The notes beneath the pieces are model-generated. The model was not told where the DNA came from. It saw nothing but the letters and a program-made list of their open reading frames with translations, and did not search any database. 64,000 nucleotides of DNA from Crocodylus rhombifer (lineage: Eukaryota; Chordata; Crocodylia; Crocodylidae). Positions 22,160 to 33,190 of the stretch are shown here, in pieces; the stretch's first letter is position 1, and each line of letters opens with the position of its first letter. The stretch covers positions 127,836 through 191,835 of the forward strand of contig JAVSML010001009.1 of the NCBI GenBank assembly GCA_038503035.1. The letters are read 5' to 3'. The position numbers and the translations under genes were made by a program.

Positions 22160-23099
22160 CAGTGGTGTCCAACCTTTTTAAGGTGAAGATCAGTTTTTGA
22201 AGTAAAGGGCAACCCAGGATCTATCACGTCCCACTTCTACCTCCTGCCGTGCCTGATCTGCTGGGCTGGGGGGTGGGTAGGGACGGGAGCAGATAGAGGC
22301 TGCTGCTGCATAGGCAAAGGGAAAAAAATTATTTGGGGGATCTGGGCAGGGGAGGGATCGGGGCCCCAGCAGTGAGGGAGGGAGCAGGGCACAGACAGGG
22401 CCCACTCACTTCAGTGCAAAGCTGCAGCCTGCCCTCACCCCAAGTGCAGATCCCAGGCACATGGCCCCCATGCCTCCCGGGCTGTGTGCAATGGTGGGAG
22501 TCATGCCCCCTGGATGAGCAGCTCACAGCTCAGTCCTGTGCCCTGTCCTGGCTGTGCAGCGCCTGCCCCTGCCCCAGGACCCCATGGTGAGGGAGCAAGG
22601 GAATGGGCAGGGGCAGGTTGAGTGCAGCTCCGGCCAGGCCGGAGGAGGTCCAGAGCCTGGGAAGCTCATCCAGGTGTGCGTGGGGGTGGGGGGGGTAGTG
22701 GGTTCCTGCCACTGCACGCACCCCAGTGGAGGCCTGGGGGGCATATGCCCCCTCCCCCCCCCAGTCTGTGCATGGAACAGAGGTAGCTACCGCTGCATGC
22801 TGGGCTTTGCACTCCAAGCTCCGTGCACAGGTTGGGGGAGGCATATGCCCCTCTGGGCCTCTGCTGGGGTGCATACTCACCTGGCCTGGCCCCAATGGCA
22901 GGGGGTACAGCTCAGCCTAGCCACATGCATCCTGCTGCCATCCTGCTGCTCCTCATTTGCATCCCGCCACTTCCAATCACAGAGCCTCTGACAGTCAGTC
23001 TCAGTCTTGGGGGCGCTGAGCCCCACCCCAGACTGAGATCGACCATCAGAGGCTCTGGGATCGACCAGTCAATCAGGATCGGCCGGTTGGTGACCACTG
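22160..23099. mobile_element. non-autonomous hAT element with perfect 8-bp TSD
   Basis: Terminal inverted repeats: CAGTGGTGTCCAACC on the left and, as complement, CAGTGGTCACCAACC on the right (13 of 15 identical). The flanking 8-bp duplication AATTAGAG is perfect (22152-22159 and 23100-23107). The 940-bp interior is GC-rich, with many CAGG/CCTG words, and has no transposase, so mobilisation must have been in trans. Open frames inside are compositional. Ends starting CAG and 8-bp TSDs are the hAT hallmark. Confidence 0.93.
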
Positions 23100-23107
23100 A
23101 ATTAGAG

Positions 23108-24767
23108 GAACTCCATGGTTATCAGTCATACTTCAGCTTATCTTCTTCCTTTTGGGGATGTGTTCAGACAGTTCCTTATTACGTACAATTTTTCAGGTGT
23201 CAGAGCTATAGTGTTGGGTTTTTTACATTCAGGTTTAACTTTGTGGTGGCAAAGCGGTTAATTCAGTTGCAGAAGAACCATTTCCAGTAAGTAGAACTGT
23301 GGACCTGGCCATTTTATCAAAATGAGATTTAGAAAAATGGTCTCGAGGACCAGGAAGAAATGAGATCTGGAAGTAAACAGGCATTAAGTAAATTCTGTAA
23401 ACCTTCCAGAAATATTATCTACCTCCAAAATATTGTGTAATATCTCAGTGTAGTTTAAAAAGAACATCCAGTGGAACCTGAGGTATCAAGGTATCACTCC
23501 CTTACATCAAGACATGTCTCCCTCCAACTGTGATTATAATTGGTAACCACTCTGAAGTCTGTGTACTTAGCATTTTGTTTAAGAAACATTAGAAAAGACA
23601 GTCTTTAAATTATGTTGAAACTATTGTAACTTAAGATGTGGCTTCTTATTCTCTTCCCCATTCCAAAAGCCTAACCTGCCCGTGCCAAACAATCTGAATT
23701 TTCAGTAAGTGTAATCATAACATTAGGTACAATTTTTGAAAGGCGGGGGACAAATGAAATTAATAATTTAAGAAATATAGTTGCAAGGATGGAAACAAGG
23801 TTGGTGCAGTGGTGGCAGTTGTACCCCCCTCCCCCCCTTTGATTCCTCGTCTACCTAAAGTTTAAATCCAACTGCCTGGCTCTAGCAGCAGCTTCTCAAT
23901 TCAGGTAGCAAGGAGGGAGTCGCTTCATTTCATGGCTCACTAGAATCTACCCAACTCCTGCTAAACTCTTCATTCCACAGGTGTTAACAGTCCTCTCTCC
24001 TTCTTAATGATCTTGATATTCCACTAATCAAGCTAGCTTTTCTTTTACAATTCTGCTGTCTGTCGACTGCTCATGGTAATACAGCTCATATTTCACAGCC
24101 CTGAAGATTTTTTTAACTCTAGCTAAAAACATTAACTCAGATATAGAAACCTTAACTCAAGTGAACATTAACTTAAGTGTAACAATAGAATTCAGTGAAG
24201 CATTGGATGTACTGTCAAGATGCTTAAGGTGGCTAGATTTTATTTTATGAATCTGAAAGAAGAGATGCACATTTAATTCTAACAGATATAGAACAAATGA
24301 AACACTATCTTTTGATTATTTTTACCTAGTTTTGTTTTTTATACATAATATATAATGTACCCAATTAATGCACAGTCCAGTGAAGTTATTTGTTTTTCCT
24401 TCAGTTTTAAAATGAATAATACAACCCAGGCCTCTAGCATATTAGTAAAGCTTCTAGGTTTCTTTTCACCTCGAGAAAACTGTGTTGTGTTATATATGAT
24501 GATGCACCACACCATCTGCATCCCCCTTTTCAAAATCCTAGATATGCCTATGTATGGTTAAGAAATCAAAATATGAGTGAGGTTTTTTTTAATCTTTATG
24601 ATATCTCCCCCTTCCCTCACCCCCATTAAGTATTTTGGTTTGTCTAGTTTCCAAAGCAGTTTGATCCAGACATTTGGGCCATCAGAACTTGGTTCAACCT
24701 CTTGACCTTAGCAAAGAGTTCTGGGGTGGAGGCTGTTTTGTTTTTGGGGTTTTTTTGTCTATCTGGC
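23108..24767. other. intergenic, no gene recognised
   Basis: AT-rich sequence. I see no exon, repeat end or RNA gene I can support. Confidence 0.5.
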
Positions 24768-25041
24768 AGGGGTTGGGAAGCAGCCAAGTAAGGCTGCTTC
24801 CCTGCCCCCAGCACGCATGATCAAGCGCAGGGGTCAGGGAAGCAGCCCAGCTTGGCTGCCTCCTGCCCCCAGCACAATCACACATGGGGGTCAGGGAAGC
24901 AGCCTGGCTCGGCCACCTCCCATCCCCGGTGCGATCAAGTGCGGGGGTCGGGGAAGCAGCCCCACTCAGCTGCCTCCCGCCTCCGGCATGATCACACACG
25001 GGGGTCAGGGAAGCAGCCCAGCTGGACAATCTAGCGCGGGG
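24768..25041. repeat. minisatellite, 57-bp unit, about 4.7 copies
   Basis: Successive units start GGGGTCAGGGAAGCAGCC and carry CTGCCTCC then CACAATCACACA or GCGATCAAGTGC. Unit lengths are 61, 57, 57, 57 and a partial one. Units diverge by roughly 15-25 percent by eye. The array probably lies inside the element that ends at 25212. Confidence 0.85.
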
Positions 25042-25212
25042 GATGGGAGGTCAGCCCAGCTGGTCTGACTTGCCATCCCCAGCGAAGCTCAAAACAGTGG
25101 CAAAACACCCTTTCTGTGGTGAAATTCGAGATGAAATTCAAGATGAAACACTGTTCCCTCGAACCATTGAAACTCAAGGCGAAATGGAATGGTGCCATTT
25201 TGCACAGCCCTA
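25042..25212. mobile_element. right end of a TAGGGCTGTGC-type element
   Basis: The right boundary reads TTTTGCACAGCCCTA. Its complement, TAGGGCTGTGCAAAA, matches the ends of the elements at 37732-38626 and 42092-42663. The inner flank repeats GAAATTCGAGATGAAATTC-type words. I found no left end or TSD partner, so it is truncated or rearranged. Confidence 0.55.
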
Positions 25213-28059
25213 CCAAACATATTTTGTATAGTGTACATCAAGGCCATGTGGGTTTGGCCAGGTCTTCACAGCCTTACAAGAATACTGAAAGGTGCCACAT
25301 TCATGTTTGTTGCCTCTTCTGTCCTTGACAGTAGTGGTAGTATTGAAATTTTATGTTGCTGTAAGGACTACAGTTCTTTCACTAAGATTTTAAAATGACA
25401 CTCTAACCTCTGCCATCAAGTAATTGTTGTGCAGGCATGATATCCCTATTTTAGAGAAACAGATTACAGCTGGACTTCAGTATCCAAAAACTCAGCATAC
25501 TACTTTTGGCTTGCAAGGCTTGTGCTCTCTCTAACAGGGAGCCAAAAGCCCCTGTTACTAAAAAGGGGAAGGCACAACATGCTAGTCTGGCTGTGTAGGT
25601 AGATGGGCAGCTGGGCCAGAGCTATCTGCACAGTAAGATGGGGCAGTAGTTCAGATTTCCAGGCAACCTGCAGCAGGGAGGGGCAAGGTGCCCATCAGAT
25701 GGCAGGAGAAACCCCTGTACAGGATTAGGGAGTCACCTGGCCAAAGGTGAGGCATGGCTCTGGGGCATATAAACCCAGCACCTGGAGAAAGGTGGCTGGT
25801 TGGGTCTGGTGCATTGAAGGGAACAGAGATCCCAGGAGAAAGGGGATGTAGGAGATACCATAGGGTGTCATTGGTCCTGTTTTATACTGGGCCGTCCTGT
25901 TGTTAAACCATTTTTCCCTTGTCCATTTCTGAATGAAGAGCCCACTGCAAAAGTCCTGTTTTTCAGTTTATTGAGGGAAATTTTATGTCAATAATTTGTC
26001 CTCACAATTCTGTTGACTGTGCCTAGAGGTAGGGTGATACCCAGCCAGGAGGAACATGTTCTGAACCAGCCAGGGAGGGAGGTGGAAGATCCCAGGGGCT
26101 GCTCACTCTGCGCCTACACAAGGAGCCATGGCTGCAGTACACATGCAATCACAGCAAGAGCTGAGGCACAGCTGTGTGCCTGAGCTCCCTGACTCCAGAC
26201 TGTATGGGTAGGCCCAGGCTCTAGGGGCAGATGAGCTGCCAGAGCTGGGCAGTTGGTCTGCACACCTCTTCCCACCCACCTACCCCCCATGATGCCTCTG
26301 GACAAGGTAATGGTGTTGACAGCAGCAAGATAGAGAACTGCATTTATATTTCCAACTACACTGGTGGGACTGGGAGGAGGCTCTTGTCACCATTTTTTAC
26401 CCACAGATCAGCCCGGTGAGTCTATGCAATGTCCTGCTACATGGGGAGGGAGAGCTTTAGGTAGAAGGGCCTCCAGGCTCCTGGGTGGCTGGGCCAGCTC
26501 ATTAAGCCATTATTTCCCCTCTGGAACAGGCAGACCTGTCTGTTTCCCAGGGAAGGAAGGAAAGTTCCTGTCAGGCAGCTGGCTGCAGGCATCTGACCTC
26601 ACTCAGTCCAGCTCTGACCAAAATGTGGCCAGGGCAGATTGCCAGGTGCCCAATGTCCATGTTGAATGCTGAGAGTGGGGAGGTGAAGTCCTCGTGAAGT
26701 GTGTACCCCTGGCTCCCAAGCGTCCCTGTGGGGGGAGAGGATGTTCAAGCCTCACACCTGCTATGCCACATTCTTTGTGGCATTCAATGTCATTGAAAGT
26801 GCAAAATAAAAATTAGTAACATTTTATTATAACAAGCAGCAATAAGATACAATGGGTCCAATTTTCCTGATCTTTTTGCAGTTGCCTTGCCCCTTAATGC
26901 TGAATGGCCAACGGGAAAATCACCTCACTGCTGATCGGCTGAGGTGGCAGCCCCACCCCTCAGTGCTGATTGGCCGAGGGGGCCAGAGGTCCTGCCCATC
27001 ACTAAGGGGATGTCCTGTATTCTGAGGATGCATCAGTGGCCACCAAAACACCCTGAGGCCTGAGAGGTGAGAGCTCAAAGTAAGGAGGTCTGGGAAGACA
27101 TTTTTACCCAGAGTGTGGTAGGTTTTGTTTGAAAGTGGAGGCTTGCATTTTGTTTTAGTTTTAAACCAGAGGACTGGTTGTGGCTACAGGGGAACCATGG
27201 AGGCCACGGGTGCCTGAGGAGCACCCAGTTTAGAGTCTTGTCTGAATCAGGGACTTTAAGGAGCTAGAGCCAAGGCAGACAGCAGCCTCACTTGTGTCAG
27301 TGACCCTGAGCACTGGAACAAGACAGAACCTTGGTCCAGGGCCCAGGACCAGGGCCAGGGCATCCAGTGCCCAGGGCCAGGGGGCAGTGGACCTAGGCTG
27401 AGGGGGGCACACCCAGCTGGGAAGGCCAAATCCCCAACAAGGCTTCTGAGGCCTAAGCATGACACATTGTGGGGCTGGGTGACCACTCTAAAGCGATACC
27501 ATATACCATCTGTGAGGCATATGTGTGGCTATGGAGGCCACAAATACAGCACCTGGTATACTAGGTCACCAATGGGGCTAAAAAGGCCATATTTAGTTAC
27601 CTGAGTGGCAAGCTTGCTGTGGACTGGACCCACTCTGGGCCCTTGGGGCAGTGTCCCAAACCCTTTTGAGGAACATCAAGGCATGGCAGGAAAGATAACA
27701 GGGAAGAGCACTGAAAGGGGTCAGAGTGAGCAGGAGTCACCTGCCCACCAGGGGGCATCGTGGCACTGCTGGTGCACATGTCCTGTCACACCCTGAAAAG
27801 TAGAAACGGAATTGTGGCATGCGTTTCTCTTAAAATTGTATAGAAAGGCAGCAGAGCCTAGTGGATAGTGTGAACTTTATAAGGATTGTTTACTAGTTTC
27901 AGAAAACTAGTAGCAGGATGGCAAGCTGGACATGGTGCTCAGGAAAAAGAGATTATATGCGGAGGGTGATTTTTGGGTCTCTGCCGTTGTCATATAACAA
28001 GCAACACCATCTCCTGAGCGCTCTCCCACAGACATGTGGCCTTGATCCTTTGAAGCTGG
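25213..28059. repeat. mixed intergenic and GC-rich unclassified repeat sequence
   Basis: Stretches at 25560-25890, 26880-27000 and 27130-27790 are GC-rich and repeat-like. 25760 has GGGGCATATAAACCCAG, a TATA-like box. 26890-26990 repeats a GCTGATTGGCCGAG word two or three times. 27740-27780 resembles 11540-11580. I cannot define ends or a family, and no host exon is supported. Confidence 0.35.
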
Positions 28060-28310
28060 GGTGCTTCAGAGCTATGTCACCGAGCCCATGGGGGTCCCCA
28101 AAGGTCCAGAAGTTTTGTGCTGGGGGAGCAGTAGCAGTATTAATTGCTGCTCCTCTGTTGCCAAATTTCCGGACTTGTGGGAAACCTTGTAGAATTGGGC
28201 CACTGTGCTGTTGGATATGGATATATGGGGTTGGGCCAGTATGCTGGACTTCATCCATGGACCAACCTTACCTGATGACCCTGGGCAGGATTGGCCCATA
28301 GACTAATTCT
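28060..28310. repeat. diverged repeat related to the element at 61740-62012
   Basis: The end near 28210-28275 (GGACTTCATCCATGGACCAA, then CCTTA) parallels 61795-61820 (GGATCAAGTCCACAGACCAA, then CCCTT). Ends are not clear. Confidence 0.35.
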
Positions 28311-28359
28311 ACACTGCTCTTTCATCTCCAAGAGCTAGACGTTTTGCTGCCACTATTCT

Positions 28360-28640
28360 AAGCCTTAATTATCCAGTTGGAAGAAACCTCAAGGGTCACC
28401 TAGCCCATCCCATAGACATAGGATTGGCTATTCCTTAATTGTCCCAGATAGATGCTTGCTGAACCTGTCCTTGAAAATGGCCAAGGAATGAGATTCCAAA
28501 GCTTCCCTAGGCAAACTGTTCTATTATATTATTCTGTATGCTTAGAGATTTTTTTTTCCTGAAATACGATCTAAATCTGCTTTGCTGAAATTTAAGCCCA
28601 TTGCCCTGCCCTCTGTGGCAAAGGAAAACAACTTTCCCCC
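28360..28640 (-). mobile_element. CR1 3' fragment, old
   Basis: The + strand text CCAGTTGGAAGAAACCTCAA, then GGGTCACCTAGCCCATCCC, is the complement of a CR1 3' UTR. Farther on, ATCTAAATCTGCTTTGCTGAA corresponds to the ORF2 C-terminal RLDI region. It is heavily decayed. Confidence 0.75.
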
Positions 28641-30848
28641 TCAAATCATGTTAACATCATTCAACGGATTTCCTCTGGACAGTGACATCCCATGAGTCTC
28701 CAGCGCTGGGGGACCAATGTCTGGATTTGTGCCCCCACCGCACCCCCTGGGATGATACAAGCAGGGTGTGGGCCCGAGGCAAATCAGCCTGTGCAGGGCC
28801 CTGTCTCCCACCCCACAGCACTTCTGCTGGAGAATTAGCGTGGCCTACCGCCCATGGGAGGAGTGGGAGCAGATGAAATTTCTGGCCGGAATGGCAAAAG
28901 AAGCCAAGAACCTGCTGGGCAGGTGAGTGGGCCATGCACAAAACACAGAAGGCACCCTGGTCTCTCTGGAGGCCTCCTACTGCCCCCCCCAATCAATACA
29001 CTACTGGATCTGGAGGAGCGCTGGTATAAATGTACAATCAGGCACTCTGTCTTTGTTTCTCTAATTGTAAAATGGAGATAATAACTGACTATGCTGTAGA
29101 GGTATTTAATATTCATACAGCACTCTGAGTAAATTAACTGAGGAATATGGTAGATGATGAGCATGATTTCAGAATTTACAAATAGTTAAGCTTATTTAAA
29201 CCAAATTTCCATAAGGAAAATGCTTTTAGATTGAGAGTTTATGTTGTAAAATCCAGTTTATAGCAAGTCTTGCCTCTGAACATTAAAGCCTGAAAAGAAA
29301 TAAATCTTGCTGTGGAAATGCAAGGAGACCTTTGGTTGTAGCGTTATTTGTAGGAGTGGAGGGATAGTACAATTTCTTTAGGAAGACGTTAAGGGCATTG
29401 CACATGGATAGAATAAGGGAACTTATGTAAATTCAAAGCAATGTTCTGCTTTTACCAATGTTAATTAAATGTTATCTCTTGTGCCTCATGATTACAAATA
29501 ATTTCACCTATTGTCAGATATCAAGCAGTTTCCTTAATTTCTTCTTCCTCTTCTTCAGTAAAACCAATTTGAAAAATCTCTTTCAGTGATTTGCTTTTAA
29601 TTGGAAAGCACTCCCAAATGCAAGACTGAACAATGCTACTTCACACTGACGGTGATGTGCATTGAGAACTTTGAAACTGATAAAGCTTTATTTGTTAATT
29701 CTGTGCCTTAAAAGTAACATCTGACTGGAGTTTGCTGTATGGCTTGTTTTATCAGTTTCTGCCAGTTTCCCCTATATTAGATAAACTTTTTTACCAGTGT
29801 AAGGGTGCAAGCCATAGGACTCAGATAAAGACAGTCCTGATCCTCTCCTCCTAGTTACCCCAGCTCACTCCATAAACATGCCTACTTGCCTAGTGGCTCA
29901 TGCTGGTATTCTCAGTAGTCAGAGGAACTGATGTTTCATTGAGCAGAGCAAGCGGGTCCTGGGCCAGAGAAGGTTCTGCAGGAAAACCCTAGGAGCAGCC
30001 AAGCATGGGCATATGTGGGAGGGAAAAAAATATTATTTGGTTTTGCTCTTATTGATCAACGAAAGATAAACCCAGGAAGAAGGTAGGTTTGGACAGTGGC
30101 CAGCATGAGCACACACTCTGTTCTGAGCAGCCTGTGACTTTTAGGTTTGCTGGAAAGAGCTGGGACACTTGGTTAAATTCCCTTAATATAAAGGTGATAA
30201 GTTACCTCTGATTGAATGGGACAAATCACAAGAGCAAGGGTAGCAACTGAACATGTAACAGAGAACTGTCCTTTCCAAATTCAAAGAATGTAATCTGTGC
30301 TTTAAATCTTGATGCGTTCTTAAGTATTAGCATCTCAGAATGAGATACAAAATCTTTCCTTCCCCATTTCCGCGGCCTTCTCAAGAAAGCTGAACGAACA
30401 AGCTGCAACTTGTAAAATGGAGATTCATTAATGAAAGTGGCTCCATTGGGAAGGCTTATATTAAGTTTGTTGTCAGGATGCTGCAAACCTTTAACAAGAG
30501 ATATCAAGTGACACAATCTTAATTAGGGATTGAAAAAGTGCTCTGTTCTCACAAACGGTTATTTCCAGATTAGTAGTTTTGCGCTGTTAAATAGGTTATC
30601 TGGCCTTAATAAATCATTCAAAGTGATTTTTCACAGGACTGCCCTGGGGTATCTTTAACCCTAATCAAATGTAGTTCAGGAATACTTCCAATTACCCAGA
30701 GTACCTCAAATGCCAGTTTGATGCATTTCAGTTACAGATTCAAGTCTCTGAAATTGTTTTTACACTTCTAAGACTTTTAAAGCAAAAAATGTTAGCTACC
30801 TTCTTAATGGGTTCAAATGTGCAAGGGGGAAAGCATTCCTAGGAGCTA
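28641..30848. other. intergenic, mostly unrecognised
   Basis: 28700-28830 shares words with 37345-37400 (GAGGCAAATCAGCCTGTGCA against GGGCAAATTAGCCAGTGTGA), so both may be pieces of one unknown repeat. From 29000 on the sequence is AT-rich without supported features. Confidence 0.4.
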
Positions 30849-31319
30849 CTGGGCACATCCATACATGCAACTAATGCAGCTGAATAAAGTCTGCTGCAGT
30901 TCGTATCAGAATTTATTGCTTCCAGGTGTCACATTTGCATATGTGCCCAGGACCACAGCACATTGAGCTAGGGCAGAGCAGCCCTGGCTGGCAGGGAACC
31001 CCAGGGGTTAGCCTGTCAGCCTGGGGCTGCTCCGAACTGGCTCAATGTGCTATGGAGGGGCTGCTGGGGCATGAGGGTGCTTCAATGCAGGGCTAGCTAG
31101 CAGACAGCCCTGCACTGAAGCACTCTCATGCCCCAGCCAGCCCCATCAGCATCTACACATGTTGCCATGGAGTAAATAACTTGTGTCTAGCAATACTATC
31201 CTATGGCAAAGTTAATTACTTTGTTCCATCCTAATAACACCAGATGTGTAGGTGGTGACATTTTACTGCAGAGATAATTAACTCCACAGTAAACTTTTCC
31301 TGTAGACATGCCCCCTGAG
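30849..31319. mobile_element. MITE-like element with two long hairpins
   Basis: Ends are weakly inverted (CTGGGCACATCCATACATG; complement of the right end CAGGGGGCATGTCTACAGG). Inside are two strong hairpins. Arms 30957-30995 and 31012-31051 pair over about 40 bases with a few mismatches. Arms 31063-31094 and 31106-31137 pair over 32 bases with two mismatches. There is no coding capacity. I could not find a clear target duplication, so the superfamily is unknown. Confidence 0.65.
30957..31137. repeat. tandem pair of long inverted repeats
   Basis: The first hairpin begins AGCACATTGAGC and returns as GGCTCAATGTGCT. The second begins GCTGGGGCATGAGGGTGCTT and returns as AAGCACTCTCATGCCCCAGC. They are separated by 11 bases. 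Confidence 0.9.
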
Positions 31320-33036
31320 TGTCCTGAACTAGTGTCCTAGCCAAGCTGGAAAAAATGGAGGTATTCAGCACTAGATAGGATGCCGTTCTCCATAACTCAG
31401 CTGTGCCGATCCACTGTGATAATCCAAAGAACTTTCTTGCTGTTTTTTATATAGCCATTTGTTTGACCAGGCTGGTGTTTGTGCTACCAGTAATTGTACC
31501 TTCCACTTTGTTCCTTAAATTATAAGAAATTAATAGGCTCTCAATAGAGTGCTTTCCCTGGACTAAAGATTCCCTCCTGCTGCAGGCTAAATAGAAGAGG
31601 ATAGTTCATAGGGATGCAAAGTGGCAACTAATTAAGTATTTGATTTTTTTGTCTTTTAACATAATTGTTTGCATTATTCTTATCTGCTATCACTGTGTAT
31701 CAATAAAATTCACCTATTATCGAACGGAGAGGTCATGGTCGGTCTGAGGGTTTAAGTCCACCCAGATCAAGGTATCTGTGTCATAAATCCAGTGCCAACA
31801 AAGTAAGGGCATTTGATTCTCTCTTGCCATATAAAACTGCAGCTGCAGAACCAAGGACGGGTTAACCTGGGTCTTAGTAGTGTCTTATCCTCTCTCAGCA
31901 ATATTCTGCCTCTGGTCCTCTCTTCACCACTCTATACCCTCCTTCTTAAAATCCTAGATCTGCTGGTACATTCTACTCATATCTAGCAGGAACCTCTAAC
32001 CTGAAAAGCAGTGACTCCAGTACTAGGGCTAACTTCAGATGGGTTCACAAGCCCCAGAGAAATTCAGTTGGAGAAACTGGGCTCACATCAAAAGTGGGGT
32101 CACAAGCCACTAAAGACTGAAAGCCACTGCTCTAAGTGTTTTTCGGGAAATCTCTGGTCACCTGTGCCTATAGAAATAATGAGATGATCATCTGGATGTT
32201 AAACACACAGGAGGATCAAGGTCAGTTGAGCATGCCACTGACTCAGGTAGAGAACAACAGTCTTGTTTTGAGGTCTCCAGCACTGCAGGCCCCAGTGGGT
32301 GTTCTGGTGCTGGGGACACAATTGTGTATATGGGGCTAAGAGGCATGTGGCAGAAACTATAACCTGAGATTAAGGCTTCATGCAATGTATGAACTGGCTT
32401 GGTGCACATACCTGCTCCTGTCCAGCCTACCCTGCTTTTGTTAGAAGGGACCATGAGTATAACTATACTCTCCAGTTGTGCAGTTGAAAGTGATGACTCT
32501 AGGCAGAATGAGGATTAAGGGAAAGGGCTAAGAATGAAAACTTCACCATGGTCAAGGAATCAAATACTCCCTGGCATGTGAGGTTTGCTGTCATTCCCTC
32601 TCTCATATATCCATGTAGTCAGTCCTGCTTCTTTTTTTTTTTTCCTTCTCGTTAGAAATGAGGTTCTGATTTAGCTGGTTAACACTGAGCAACCTGTGGC
32701 CCTCCTGTTAGCCTGGGACCCAAATGTCAGCTAAAAGCAACCTCTTCAAAAACACCAGTGCAGGCACAATCTTTCACTCCTGCTGTGTCTGAGTGATAAA
32801 AGCATGTGCTGTGCCTCCAGCAATGAAGCTGCAAGTCAGCCCCAAGACCAGAAGCTGCATTTTTTTTCATTCTTGCTCTTCTTTTCTTTTCTCTCTTGTA
32901 TGTATTTGTCTTATTTTCTTTTTAAGGAAGTAGGACTCCAGCAGAGAGCAACAGTTCAAGCCCATCTTAACTGAGTTTGCCCGTTTTCTCTCTTTTCCTT
33001 CTTTCCCATGAAAAGGATTGTTGTTACTATTTTCAA
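31320..33036. other. intergenic, one possible small hAT piece
   Basis: No gene is seen. At 32009-32129 the left CAGTGACTCCAGTACTAG and the complement of the right end, CAGTGGCTTTCAGTCTTTAG, look like a 121-bp hAT-type remnant without a clear TSD. A T-rich run lies at about 32630-32645. Confidence 0.45.
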
Positions 33037-33190
33037 AGAATCACAGAAAGTTAGGTTGGAAGAGACTGGTGATAGAATAGGCTATACCTAAACTATTCCT
33101 CACACATGTTTGTATAAAAAATCTCCAGTGATGGAGACTTCACAGCCTCCCTCAGTTATCTATCTATTCTTCATGTAAACATAAGAAAAG
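33037..33190 (-). mobile_element. CR1 3' UTR fragment
   Basis: AATCACAGAAAGTTAGGTTG, then GAAGAGACTGG, is the complement of a CR1 3' end, followed by text matching the usual damage-prone C-terminal region. It is about 150 bp and old. Confidence 0.75.

Noticed and set aside
22190..22991. Many long frames on both strands, up to 145 codons
   Set aside because: All lie inside the GC-rich interior of the hAT element 22160-23099 and show no family resemblance.
28835..28992. Possible exon with a CAGGTGAGT donor at about 28920
   Set aside because: A lone donor-like word in a GC-rich repeat-like stretch. No conserved peptide was seen.
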